Part shown: piece by piece, positions 24,677 through 33,310 of the stretch | Position numbering within the stretch: the stretch's first letter is position 1 | How the letters are laid out: each line of letters begins with the position of its first letter | Source of the DNA: AP-15 sp963738185 | GTDB taxonomy: Bacteria > Pseudomonadota > Alphaproteobacteria > ATCC43930 > CGMCC-115725 | Assembly: GCA_963738185.1 (NCBI GenBank) | Contig: CAVTVA010000001.1 | Coordinates: forward strand, 310,001 to 374,000 | Length of the DNA stretch: 64,000 bases | Reading direction: 5' to 3' | Translations under genes and position numbers: made by a program | The notes under the pieces: model-generated | What the model was told of the DNA's origin: nothing | Seen by the model: only the letters and a program-made list of their open reading frames with translations | Database searches by the model: none

Positions 24677-26566
24677 CTAGCCGGCGAGGATCGCGTCGGC
24701 GGCTTTTTCGCCGATCATGTAAATGGCGCTGGCGATAAAGAAGCCGGGGATGCGCGGGAAAACGGACGCATCGACCACCCGCAGCCCGTGGGCGCCGTGC
24801 ACGCGGAAATCGCCGTCGAGGACGCCGCCGGCCGCGCGCGGCCCGATCGCACAGGTGCAGGACGCGTGATGGCCCCAGGCGTGGGTGCGAACGAATTCCC
24901 GCAGCTCGTCGTCGCTCTGCAACGCCTCGCCGGGCTGCTCCTCGGCGGCGATCAGGCCCCGCTCCTTGAGCTCACGGGTCAGGCGGCGGACAAAGCGGAT
25001 GCCGGCGACGACCGACGCGAGGTCTTCGCCCGCCGCATCGCTGCCCTCCTCGAAATAATGGAAATCGACGAGCGGCGTGTCGCGCGGGTCGGTCGAGCGC
25101 AGCCGCACCTCGCCGGCGCGGTTCTCGGTGTGCGCCTTCAGGATCGCCCAAGTCAGATAATTGGGCTTGGTCGCTTCAAGCGACGAATAGCCGGGGAAGT
25201 AACCGCCGAACAGGCCCAAGAGCGCAAAGCAGAACAGGTCGGGCAGCGGGCGCTCGGGGGTCGATTTGAGGATCGCCGCCAATACCGCGCCGTTGCTGGC
25301 GTAGACCCCGTCATGGCCGGCGGCCCAATCGCGGTATTGCGGGTCGCCGCGGCTGAAGGTCGCGCCGTCGAGGATTTCCCAACGGTCGAAATTCATCCGG
25401 TTGACGACGCCGATCTCGTAGCGGTCCTGCAAATTTTTACCGACGCCGGGCAATTCGATCTTGACCGGGATGCCGAGCGGCTCCAGCACCTCGCGCGGCC
25501 CGATGCCGGACAGCATCAGGAGCTGCGGCGTGTTGAAGGCGCCGCCGCAGAGGATCACCTCGCGCACGACCTCGGCGCGCATCGGCACGCCCGGCCCGGT
25601 CGCGGGCTGGCCATGGGCGCGGTAGAGCCGCGCGCCCTTCAAATATTCGACCCCGGTCGCCCGGTTGCTTTCGTCGAGCACGACCCGCGTGACCAGCGCG
25701 TCGAGCTCGATATGGAGCCGGTCCGGGTAGCGCCGTGCCGTTTCCAACACCCGCTCGCGCGTGCCCATGCGGTGATGCGAGCGGGTGGTCAGCGGCGTGT
25801 AGCGCACGCCCACCGCGTTGGCGGCAACAAGGCGCCAGTCGTTCGGGTCGGCCTTGGCCTCGGCGAGGCGGAGCAGGCGCTCGATCGGCTGCCCGATGTC
25901 TTCGAACGCTTCGGCCGCCGAATGCAGCAGCACCTCGATCAACCCGCCATCCTTCAAGGCGGCTTCGGGTATTGCCGTTTCGACATTGAGCCAGCCGCTC
26001 CAGCCGTGGCGCGCCGGGTTATCGCCGAATTTGGCCAGCCACCGTTCGAGCGGGCGATAGTCACAGCTTTCGAGCCGTTCGAAGTATTCGCGCATCTTGT
26101 CGGCGTTCCAGGACGGGTCGCCGGTCAATCGCGCGATCGCGTCCCAGTCGGCATTGTGCGGGTAGACAAAGATCATCGCGTTGTGCGCGGTGCAGCCGCC
26201 CAATGTCCCGGCCCGCGGGTAGAGCACGCCATCGACCCTTTGCCCGCGGTAGTCGCGGACATATTTCGGGTCCTTCGCCTGCATCGCCTCGTCGGCGTAG
26301 TGACGGACAAAGAAATCCCAGCGCAGCGCGTCGTTCTCGGAGGCGAAGCCGTGGAACGCCGGCACGTCGTAGTCGTCGGGCAGGCGGTTGATCCCCGGCT
26401 GGTCGTCGTTGGTGCCCGATAAGAGGCGCGGATCGCCGCCCGCTTCGAGCAGCAGCACCCGCCGCCCGGCCTCGGCCAGCCGCGCCGCCACCGTGCCGCC
26501 GCCGGCACCCGAGCCGACGACGATGTAATCGAAGGCGTTGCCGCTGCTGATTGCGCCCGCGCTCAT
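24677..26566 (-). CDS. GMC-family FAD oxidoreductase (choline-dehydrogenase-like)
   Basis: A 629-residue flavoprotein alcohol oxidase/dehydrogenase. The FAD-binding loop is YIVVGSGAGGGTVAARLAEA near residue 15. PRAGTLGGCTAHNAMIFVYP is the first GMC signature and GGAFNTPQLLMLSGIGP the second. The C-terminal active site has HAWGHHASCTCAIGPRA, with the conserved His pair, and VVDASVFPRIPGFF. There is no Sec or Tat signal. The upstream gene on the same strand encodes a heme protein whose stop is 8 bases before this start, so electrons may pass from FAD to that cytochrome. This pairing is inferred from order. Confidence 0.92.
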   Translation of the reverse strand: MSAGAISSGNAFDYIVVGSGAGGGTVAARLAEAGRRVLLLEAGGDPRLLSGTNDDQPGINRLPDDYDVPAFHGFASENDALRWDFFVRHYADEAMQAKDPKYVRDYRGQRVDGVLYPRAGTLGGCTAHNAMIFVYPHNADWDAIARLTGDPSWNADKMREYFERLESCDYRPLERWLAKFGDNPARHGWSGWLNVETAIPEAALKDGGLIEVLLHSAAEAFEDIGQPIERLLRLAEAKADPNDWRLVAANAVGVRYTPLTTRSHHRMGTRERVLETARRYPDRLHIELDALVTRVVLDESNRATGVEYLKGARLYRAHGQPATGPGVPMRAEVVREVILCGGAFNTPQLLMLSGIGPREVLEPLGIPVKIELPGVGKNLQDRYEIGVVNRMNFDRWEILDGATFSRGDPQYRDWAAGHDGVYASNGAVLAAILKSTPERPLPDLFCFALLGLFGGYFPGYSSLEATKPNYLTWAILKAHTENRAGEVRLRSTDPRDTPLVDFHYFEEGSDAAGEDLASVVAGIRFVRRLTRELKERGLIAAEEQPGEALQSDDELREFVRTHAWGHHASCTCAIGPRAAGGVLDGDFRVHGAHGLRVVDASVFPRIPGFFIASAIYMIGEKAADAILAG

Positions 26567-26573
26567 CACATGC

Positions 26574-28995
26574 TCAAAACGTCTTCAGGTAGGCGATCAG
26601 CGCGTTTTTGTCGGCGTCGCTGAGACGAGAGCCGAAATAATGGCCGCGGTTGACCACATAATCCGGGCATTTGCTCAGGGCGAACAGCTGCTCGCCGACA
26701 TTGGCGAAGACCTGGCGGGCCTGGTCGTCGGTGGCGTTCTTCGGCAACGCGCGCAGATCGTGGACGAGCTTGAAAACCGCGGCCGCGACCGCCTTGTCGT
26801 GCTTGAGCCGGTCAGCGAGCTTGGGGGATTCGGAGAGCGGGTCGAAATTGGCCAACAGGTCGACGGGCGTGCCCTTTGGGATCGGGCCGATCTCCAGCCC
26901 CTTTTGGTCAAAGACCGGCACCGCCAGGTTCAGCACCGCCTGCGACGCCTTGATCGCGTCGGGCAGATAGCCGGTGGGGATGCGCAGCCAGCTGGTCGCG
27001 GTGGTGCGGTCGATCACGCCGGGCACCTTGTCGCCGAGCACCGCGTCCTTGGCGCGCTTGTCGGGCCACAGCATCTGGGTGATCGCATCCTGGAACGACG
27101 CCATCCGGGACTGAACCGACGGGCTCGGGTCGAACTTGCCGACGCTGTTGTTTAAGAGATAAGGGGCGGTCGCCCACAGGCTGATCAAGGACGGCACACG
27201 GGTGTAGCCCCGCCCGCCGGCCGGCATTTTGTAAGAAAGCGGCTTGCCGGTGAACGGGTCGTAGACCGTGATTGTGCCGACCGAGGGCAGCGATTTATAC
27301 GAGGCCGAGGAGAAATTGTCCCAGATGTTGCCGGCAATGGCGTTGGTCGCCAATGGGCTGCAGGCGTTGGTCTGCAACAGGGTTACCGGGATGCGGGCGT
27401 CGTTCGACAGATAGTTCCCCTCGAGGAAATCGGGGGTCTGAACGATCTGACGCATCTTGGCGCGGAACTCGTCGGTATGGCTCCACGCCCAATAGCGGTT
27501 CCAGCATTGGAGGTAATTGGGGCCGATGCAGGCGCCGAGATCGGCATTGGCGGGAGGTGCGGGCATCTTGCTCGAATGGCACATCGCGCAATTATCGGCG
27601 AAGACCAGTCGGCCCTGCTGTGTTGCAGAGGGCGGATCGTTCAGATAGGCGCCGCCGCCGGGGGCGCTCGCGAGCTTGTGCGGATAGGACGCCTTCAGCA
27701 GGAACAGCGCCATGTCCGGCGTCTGCATTTCGGTCGCCTGCCAATAGGACGAATTGGCTGCGCGCCGTCGTGATTTGGATCGGCGTGACCCGCTTGCCGC
27801 CGAGGATCGGGTTGAAGTGGCGCAGCCACTCCTCGCTGTAGAGGCCGATATTCAAATAGACCCGGTTCAAGGCGCCGAGCGCACCCACCGAGTCGGACCC
27901 GTCCTTCAGCACATGCGGGGCCCACACGGTGTTTGGCGCTTGAAAGAACTGGGTCAGCGGCCCGCTGTTGACAAAATCGTTGAACTGCTTGTTGGCGAGA
28001 TTGTCTGCTCCGAGCGTCTCGCGCCCCCACGATCGGGCCAGCTCCAGCCGCGGCAGCAGATCGTAGATCGCGTTCATCGTGCGCGGGTTGTTGATGTTGT
28101 CGGTCGAGACCAGCGAGGTGTCGAGCGACCCGGGACGCGAGGTGTGCAATACCTGGAACAGAAAATTCGACTGGTCGGCGTTCCATGCGAGGATGCGGTC
28201 GACCCAGAAATACTGGGCGCCGGCGGTCGAGCTCAGATTTTCCCATTGCGGCATTTCGGGGTTGGCCGGCGGCTTGTCGGGGTTGGCGCTGACATGGCAA
28301 AAGCCGCAGGACATGCCGACCCGGTAGGGCCGCACCAGCTGCTTCGACAGGTAATAGCTCGGGTCGTTGTAGAAGCGCTGCGGGTCCCAGCGCTTGGCCG
28401 CGGCCGCATCGAAGGCCGGGTTGGGGAAGAGCCGCAGCCCGACAATCCCGGTCGGCTCGCCGTAATAGGAGCCTGCCGGGATATTTTTGCCGCGCGCACC
28501 GACCGCGACGCCAGGGTATTTGGCCGCGTTGGCGAACGGGTCGGGCGGGCATTTCGGGTCGCGCTGGTCGAGCCACAGCCCGTAATGCTTTGGGTCGGGG
28601 CCGGTGGCCTTGGCAAAGCACGGCTCGTTGACCAGCCCCAGATAATCCCAGCGATTGTCGCGGCTGAATTTGAGCCCCGGATAGGAGGACAGGATCTTCA
28701 GGAGATCGAACGAGCCGAAGGTTAGGTTGGTGAGCTTGTCCCACAGCCGGTCATTGCCGCCGGTCCACACCAGCCACATGTCGCGGCCCTTGACCTCGTC
28801 CGGGCTGAGCTTGATGCCGCCGTCCATGTCATGGAAATAATCCTCGTCGGCCGCCGGCATGCTCTGCGCGGTGCGGCCGGCCTGGCGCGCCTCGTCGCTG
28901 ACCTGCGCCCGCGCTGTGGCCCCGAGAAAGGCGCACAGGCCGGCGACCAGCATTGCCGGAACCAGGCGCTGCAGCCTCCGCCAGGATTTTCTCAT
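26574..28995 (-). CDS. Exported diheme cytochrome c (one frame break near 27758)
   Basis: About 806 residues once repaired. The signal peptide is LVPAMLVAGLCAFLGATARA near the N-terminus, after basic residues. Two heme-c motifs are present: CGFCH in the first part (RVGMSCGFCHVSANPDK) and CAMCH in the second (FADNCAMCHSSKMP). The first frame carries residues to about TPIQITTAR. The second continues after the break at AMQTPDMALFLLKASYP-like sequence and ends DADKNALIAYLKTF. The length (2422 bases) is not divisible by 3, in line with one indel. The protein is periplasmic, probably accepting or donating electrons for the GMC oxidoreductase next to it. I do not assign it to a named enzyme; RoxA-like or MauG-like relatives are possible. 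Confidence 0.78.
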
Positions 28996-29113
28996 CGCCG
29001 CCCCTCGTTCGGGCCGCTGCCGCCGCCCCAGGTCTTAACCATAGCCGATGAACCGAAAGACGCCAATTCCACCCGTGCAGCAAGCGTATCAGGCGATGGC
29101 AGCGCAGCGCGGT

Positions 29114-29139
29114 CTCCAGAGGCCTTGCGGCCCCTGGAG
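29114..29139 (-). terminator. Stem-loop downstream of the S53 peptidase gene
   Basis: An 11-bp inverted repeat (CTCCAGAGGCC, loop TTGC, GGCCCCTGGAG) that pairs fully on the minus strand with one G-U. It lies 24 bases past the peptidase stop codon. There is no T-run after it, so it may be an mRNA-end structure rather than an intrinsic terminator. Confidence 0.35.
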
Positions 29140-29162
29140 TACCCGTGCGACCTAAAGGCGGT

Positions 29163-30815
29163 TCAGCTCGAAGCGGCGGGCGAGCTGAGTGCCGCCAGCA
29201 ATTTGGCGCCGTCCGGCACGCCCCAACCGGTGCAGGCGTCCCAGCCCGGGCCCGCCTGGAAGTGGCCTTCGAGCAGCCCGTCGGTGTCGTTGTTGCCGCT
29301 GGTGATGTCGCGCAATACCCCAGCCGGGCCGATCGTGCCGTAGAGCAGCGCGTTCAGATTGCCGACGCGGCCCTTGAGCAGCGCGTTGAGGCGGGTGATC
29401 AGGCTGCCCCATAGCGGCGCCGAGGCGCTGGTGCCGCCGACAATACCAAGCTGCCCGCCCGACATGGTCAGATAGCCGGTGGCCGGATCGGCGTTGGCGG
29501 CGACATCGGGAATCGCGCGCCCGGCGAAATTGCCGGGATTGATCGAGCGCGGCACCTTGCCTTCCTGCCAGTTCGGCGCCGGGGTGATGTCGCTGACGCC
29601 GCCGCCGGTGCCGCTGCCGGGGCCGTCGTTCCACACTGCCTCGGTCACCGCGGCCTGCCCGTTCTTGCCCTTGCGCGCGTGCAGGGTGGTGCCGCCGACC
29701 GCCAGCACATAGGGGCTGGTCGCCGGGAAATTGACGTGGGCGTTGCCGTCCTTGACCTGCGCCTCCGAGCCGTCGTCGCCGGTCGAGACGCAGACCGTGA
29801 TCCCGAGCTGCGCCGCCGCCAACAGGCTGTGGTTGACGTGGTCGATCGCCGCCGCCGACCACAGGATGTTGCTGCCGTTGAACGGCTGGTTCTCGTCCCA
29901 TCCCCAGCTGACCGACAGCACGCCGGGGTCGTTCGCCTCGTCGTTGATCACTGCGCTCAGAATATCGACCAGGCCCTTTTCGTCGAAGGTCGAGAAATAG
30001 ACCGCGATCTTGGCCCCGCCGGCGAGCGCGCCGGCGACATCGACATCGAGCATCACCTCGCCGGTCGAATCGGGGTCGGCGGTGGGGTCGGTGCCGACGC
30101 CATCGACGGCGACGATTTGAATGTTCGGCGCCGGCACGCCGATCTTTTGAAAATACGCGGTCACGTCCGAGGTCTCGACGCCGCCGCCGAACTCCAACAA
30201 CCCGATGCATTCCTTGCTGGCGTCGGCGTCGGGGAAATTATAGATGCCGGCGAGCTCGGTCGGGATGAACCACGGCCGCGCCTTGGCCATCGACGCGAGC
30301 GCGTTGACCTTCTGCCTGGGGCGCGGCAGACGGTGCATGACCCGGTTGGTGTTGAGCCCGAACACGCCGGTGATCGCGTCGGCGACGTCCGCCGGCAGGG
30401 TGACCGGGCCGGTGCGGGCGTGAAAATCACCGACTTTCGGATGGCTGTAGTCGAGCAATTTGACGCCGAACGCGGCGCTGACATTGGCGGCGGTGCCGGC
30501 GAGCCCGAGCCGCGCCGAGGCACGCTCGTCGCGGGTCACCACCAGCTGGTGGTCGGCCGCGAATTTCTCGATCTTTTCGATGGCGCTCGGGTCCGAGCCG
30601 TATTCGCGGCGCAGCTGGTCGCGGGTCATGTAGGTGCGCTCGCCGGGACGTTTGGGGTCGAGCGCCGACAGGTCGGGGAGCGGCTTCAGCCGGCGCACGC
30701 CGAGCGTCAGCTCGATCCACTTGTTTGGGTTGGTCCTCTGTTTTGCCACCGAACCCGGCGGCAGATGATGCATGCTGTTGGCGAGCATGCGCCGATTGGC
30801 GGCAGGGCTCCTCAT
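29163..30815 (-). CDS. S53 family peptidase (sedolisin/kumamolisin-like) with pro-domain
   Basis: A 550-residue serine-carboxyl peptidase. Residues about 35-175 form the Pro-kumamolisin activation domain (VTRDERASARLGLAGTAANV, then SAAFGVKLL). The catalytic set is visible: Glu253 and Asp257 in STGEVMLDVDVAGALAGG, Asp347 for the oxyanion in VCVSTGDDGSEAQ, and Ser463 in GIVGGTSASAPLWGSLI. DITSGNNDTDG near the C-terminus is the calcium-site region. ATG 30815 has AAGGAG 6 bases upstream. No classical signal peptide is seen before the pro-domain, so the export route is unclear. Such enzymes work at acidic pH, in the envelope or outside. Confidence 0.93.
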   Translation of the reverse strand: MRSPAANRRMLANSMHHLPPGSVAKQRTNPNKWIELTLGVRRLKPLPDLSALDPKRPGERTYMTRDQLRREYGSDPSAIEKIEKFAADHQLVVTRDERASARLGLAGTAANVSAAFGVKLLDYSHPKVGDFHARTGPVTLPADVADAITGVFGLNTNRVMHRLPRPRQKVNALASMAKARPWFIPTELAGIYNFPDADASKECIGLLEFGGGVETSDVTAYFQKIGVPAPNIQIVAVDGVGTDPTADPDSTGEVMLDVDVAGALAGGAKIAVYFSTFDEKGLVDILSAVINDEANDPGVLSVSWGWDENQPFNGSNILWSAAAIDHVNHSLLAAAQLGITVCVSTGDDGSEAQVKDGNAHVNFPATSPYVLAVGGTTLHARKGKNGQAAVTEAVWNDGPGSGTGGGVSDITPAPNWQEGKVPRSINPGNFAGRAIPDVAANADPATGYLTMSGGQLGIVGGTSASAPLWGSLITRLNALLKGRVGNLNALLYGTIGPAGVLRDITSGNNDTDGLLEGHFQAGPGWDACTGWGVPDGAKLLAALSSPAASS

Positions 30816-31005
30816 CGGATACTCCTTGGTTCGTCACCCGACCGAGGCTGGCCTCGTCGAGCAAGCCAAGCCTATATCCGAGAGGGCTGGCCGGAATGTG
30901 AACCAGCTCTCAGCCGTGGAAGATTGTGAGCCGGCGCTGGCGCAGCCTGGTGGTGCCAGCGCATGATTGCCAGCCGTTGGCTCGATCGCACCGCCAGCGG
31001 GGGAT

Positions 31006-31158
31006 CTAGTGGTGCGACCCAGACAGATGATTCCCGTCCGCTTATCGTCGCCCCCGCGGAAGCGGGGGTCCAGGGCCGGACGCGCGGTGTTGGGTGCCCG
31101 CTTTCGCGGGCATGACGAGAAAAGAGGAGGGTACGAACTGTCGAAGTCATACCACTAG
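31006..31158. repeat. 153-bp element with 13-bp terminal inverted repeats and two internal hairpins
   Basis: The ends are CTAGTGGTGCGAC (31006-31018) and GTCATACCACTAG (31146-31158), complementary at 11 of 13 positions. Inside are two 7-bp hairpins: CCCCCGC/GCGGGGG with loop GGAA (31051-31068) and TGCCCGC/GCGGGCA with loop TTTC (31095-31112). The terminal sequence recurs at 56002-56014 in the XrtA locus. It fills much of the 365-base gap between the S53 gene (ending at 30815 on its 5' side) and nsrR. I see no gene in that gap. Confidence 0.65.
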
Positions 31159-31180
31159 GTGCGGTTGAGTCGGATCCAGC

Positions 31181-31633
31181 TCATTGCACCGTTGGCGCCG
31201 CGGTCGCGAGATCGAGGCTGCGGGCGAGCCGAGCGCCCGGCATCAAGAGATCGGAGAGGGTGTAGCCGTCGAGCGTGCGCAAAAACGCGAGTGTTGCTTC
31301 GTGAAGCGCATGCCGCAGCACGCAACAGCTCTCGATCCGGCAGAACCCGCTTTCGGCGAGGCATCCCATCACCGCGAGCTCCTCTTCGGTCTCGCGCACC
31401 ACCGCGCCGACCGAGATCTTCGCGGGCGCACGACCGAGCCTGATCCCGCCGCCCTTGCCGCGGACGGTTTCGAGGTAGCCTTGCCGCCCAAGCTGGCTGA
31501 CGATCTTCATCAAATGAGCCCTGGAAACGCCAAAACATGCGGAGATTTCAGCGATGGTCGTCAGCCGGTCGCCCTTGGCCCCGACATAGATCAAGGTGCG
31601 CAATGCATAATCGGTCCACAGGGTCAGCCGCAT
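31181..31633 (-). CDS. nsrR: Rrf2-family regulator, NsrR-like nitric oxide sensor
   Basis: A 150-residue Rrf2 repressor. MRLTLWTDYALRTLIYVGAK is the typical NsrR opening, SACFGVSRAHLMKIVSQLGR the winged-helix recognition region and TVRGKGGGIRLGR the wing. Cys91, Cys98 and Cys103/104 (in CLAESGFCRIESCCVL) stand where NsrR binds its NO-sensitive iron-sulfur cluster. NO damage to the cluster releases DNA. The gene diverges from a truncated-haemoglobin operon, and a near-perfect NsrR operator lies between them at 31686-31708, so control of that operon, and probably of itself, is strongly supported. ATG 31633 is chosen; the longer frame upstream is not coding. Confidence 0.92.
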   Translation of the reverse strand: MRLTLWTDYALRTLIYVGAKGDRLTTIAEISACFGVSRAHLMKIVSQLGRQGYLETVRGKGGGIRLGRAPAKISVGAVVRETEEELAVMGCLAESGFCRIESCCVLRHALHEATLAFLRTLDGYTLSDLLMPGARLARSLDLATAAPTVQ

Positions 31634-31675
31634 GGTCGATCCCTCTCGGCGACGGCGCCGCGGCCGTCTTGCGGG

Positions 31676-31704
31676 TTGACGTGATAAGACGCATATCATA
31701 TGCA
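31676..31704 (+). promoter_or_regulatory. Candidate sigma-70 promoter of the haemoglobin operon
   Basis: TTGACG at 31676-31681 (-35), 17-base spacer, TATGCA at 31699-31704 (-10), 55 bases before the ATG at 31760. The NsrR operator covers the spacer and the -10 box, an arrangement that would block RNA polymerase when NsrR is bound. Confidence 0.6.
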
Positions 31705-31708
31705 TCTT
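31686..31708. promoter_or_regulatory. NsrR operator (11-1-11 inverted repeat)
   Basis: Left arm AAGACGCATAT, centre C, right arm ATATGCATCTT. The arms are complementary at 10 of 11 positions. The half-site AAGATGCAT is the published NsrR consensus. It lies between the divergent nsrR (start 31633) and haemoglobin (start 31760) genes, over the -10 region of the latter. Confidence 0.88.
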
Positions 31709-31759
31709 TGATCTGAGCTGCAACATGCAGCGCCATTGCGTTTGAAGGACGAGGGAAGG

Positions 31760-32242
31760 ATGAGCGCAGACGCCGAGGCAGGCCCGCCGACCCGCAATCT
31801 GATCATCGACGATATCGTCGCGCGCACCGGGATCGACGAGGCGATGATCGAGCGGCTGGTGCGGGCCTTTTACGACCGCGCCCGGCTCGACCCGCTGATC
31901 GGGCCGGTGTTCGAGGCGACGGTGCATGATTGGGAGGCTCACATCGCGCAGATGTGCGCGTTTTGGTCTTCGGTGGCGCTGATGAGCGGGCGCTATCACG
32001 GGCAGCCGATGCTGGTGCATCAGCCATTGCCGATCGATACGCCCTACTTCGACCGCTGGCTCGAAATCTTCACCGAAACCGCGCGCGAGGTCTGCCCGCC
32101 GCCGGCAGCTTCTCACTTCATCGAGCGCGCCTACCGGATCGCCGACAGCCTCGAACTCGGCATCGCATTCCGCAAAGGCGAGATCCGGCCAAAGCGGGCG
32201 CGGACCATGCCGCTGGCCGGCGACGGGAGCGCCGCCTCGTGA
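31760..32242 (+). CDS. Group III truncated haemoglobin
   Basis: A 160-residue globin of the Ctb-like group III family. IERLVRAFYDRARLDPLIGP then VFEATVHDWEAHIAQMCAFW and SSVALMSGRYHGQPMLVHQP contain the conserved Phe/Trp/Tyr pocket residues and the proximal-His region, followed by FDRWLEIFTETAREV. These proteins bind O2 and NO and protect against nitrosative stress. ATG 31760 has GAGGGAAGG directly upstream; an in-frame codon at 31736 is less likely. It is the first gene of a five-gene operon under the NsrR operator and overlaps the next gene by GTGA. Confidence 0.92.
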   Translation: MSADAEAGPPTRNLIIDDIVARTGIDEAMIERLVRAFYDRARLDPLIGPVFEATVHDWEAHIAQMCAFWSSVALMSGRYHGQPMLVHQPLPIDTPYFDRWLEIFTETAREVCPPPAASHFIERAYRIADSLELGIAFRKGEIRPKRARTMPLAGDGSAAS

Positions 32243-32586
32243 GCGGGAGGAGCGGAGAATTTCCCGCCGGCTTGCGGCCCTACAATCGGACGCCGCTCTT
32301 CACTGAGGCGACGATCCCGACGGGGTTGGCGCGCCATCACAGCACCAAGGCCGGGGTGTGGGGCCTGATCCGGGTCATCGAGGGCCGGCTGCGTTACCGC
32401 ATCATCGAGCCGCCCGTAGAAAGCATTCTCGATCCGACGCATCCCGGCATCGTGCAGCCGACCCAGCTGCACGAAGTGGCGGCGCTGGGGCCGGTGCGGT
32501 TTTTTGTCGAATTTTACCGCGAGGCCGCGACGGCGCAGCCCGCCGACGCCGGCCAAAGCGAAGACCAAGCGCCGGCGCATGGATGA
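32239..32586 (+). CDS. DUF1971-domain protein (small cupin-like, TehB/tellurite-associated family)
   Basis: A 115-residue protein starting at GTG 32239, overlapping the haemoglobin TGA. The central region FTEATIPTGLARHHSTKAGV then WGLIRVIEGRLRYRI and QPTQLHEVAALGPVRFFVEF is the DUF1971 signature, a small beta-barrel with conserved His residues. The function is not established. Family members occur fused to or beside tellurite-resistance methyltransferases and globins. Its position inside an NsrR-controlled operon points to a redox or NO-related role, possibly metal or thiol binding. The 3' end overlaps the next gene by 8 bases. Confidence 0.82.
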   Translation: MSGRSGEFPAGLRPYNRTPLFTEATIPTGLARHHSTKAGVWGLIRVIEGRLRYRIIEPPVESILDPTHPGIVQPTQLHEVAALGPVRFFVEFYREAATAQPADAGQSEDQAPAHG

Positions 32587-33058
32587 CGTCGCCATCGCCC
32601 GAGCGATCCACGTGCTCGCCGTCGTCGTCTGGATCGGCGGCGTCGCGATGGTGACAACCGTCGTCCTGCCGCTGGTGCGGCGCGTGCGCGATCCGGCCGA
32701 ACGGCTGACCCTGTTCGAGGCCGTCGAGCGGCGCTTTATCTGGCAGGCGCGGATCGCCACCCTGCTGGTGGCGGCGAGCGGTTTCTACATGGCCGCTCGG
32801 CTCGATCTGTGGAGCCGCTTTCGCGCGATCGATTTTTGGTGGATGCATGCGATGGTCGGCCTATGGCTGGTCTTCACCCTGATCCTCTTTGTCGGCGAGC
32901 CGTTGATCCTTCACCGCCGGATGCAGCGGCGGGCGCTGACCGCGCCGGATTCGACCTTCGCTGCCTTGCATTGGCTCCATTGGGCGCTGCTGGGGCTCAG
33001 TGTGGTCACGGTTCTCGCCGCGGTCGCCGGCAGCTCCGGCATGTCCCTTGTGCCGTAG
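32579..33058 (+). CDS. Four-helix membrane protein (CopD/DUF2269-like)
   Basis: A 159-residue integral membrane protein with about four transmembrane helices: AIHVLAVVVWIGGVAMVTTV, the segment around ATLLVAASGFYMAA, WMHAMVGLWLVFTLILFVGE, and LHWALLGLSVVTVLAAVAG. His11, His87-type and His132-type residues at helix ends resemble the heme- or copper-binding pattern of CopD/DUF2269 proteins. ATG 32579 overlaps the DUF1971 gene. The neighbours (globin, DUF6522, DUF6306) and the NsrR operator suggest electron transfer or NO handling at the inner membrane. That is inference from context. Confidence 0.75.
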   Translation: MDDVAIARAIHVLAVVVWIGGVAMVTTVVLPLVRRVRDPAERLTLFEAVERRFIWQARIATLLVAASGFYMAARLDLWSRFRAIDFWWMHAMVGLWLVFTLILFVGEPLILHRRMQRRALTAPDSTFAALHWLHWALLGLSVVTVLAAVAGSSGMSLVP

Positions 33059-33073
33059 CGCGGAGAGTAGTTT

Positions 33074-33310
33074 GTGAGCCTGCCCAGCGCGCCAGCAATT
33101 TCGGCATCCGGCGACGGCTTCGTTGTCGAGGCGGAGCTGATCGCCGAGAAGCTCGGCCTCTCGCCCGAGGCCTTCTGGCGCGAGGTGAAGCGCGGCATCG
33201 TTTATAGCGTGGTCGAACGCGGCGAGGGCGATGATCACGGCCGCACCCGGCTGAGCTTCCGCTATCGCGCCCGCTGCTGGTCGATAATTTTGGAGGAAGA
33301 TGCGCAATGA
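33074..33310 (+). CDS. DUF6522-like small protein
   Basis: A 78-residue protein beginning at GTG 33074 (MSLPSAPAISASGDGFVVEA). It contains LIAEKLGLSPEAFWREVKRG then IVYSVVERGEGDDHGRTRLS and FRYRARCWSIILEED, a compact alpha/beta pattern that I associate with DUF6522. There is no signal peptide. The stop overlaps the next ATG (ATGA). No biochemical role is known. It is conserved next to globins and NO-reduction genes in related operons as far as I recall, and here it is the fourth gene after the NsrR operator. Confidence 0.7.
   Translation: MSLPSAPAISASGDGFVVEAELIAEKLGLSPEAFWREVKRGIVYSVVERGEGDDHGRTRLSFRYRARCWSIILEEDAQ

Noticed and set aside
24386..26422. 678-residue open frame on the plus strand
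   Set aside because: Antisense to the GMC oxidoreductase, whose FAD and active-site motifs leave no doubt about the true strand.
26574..28995. Rubber oxygenase (RoxA) as a name for the diheme cytochrome
   Set aside because: Two CxxCH motifs and large size are compatible, but the heme spacing and length differ from what I recall of RoxA, so a neutral name is safer.
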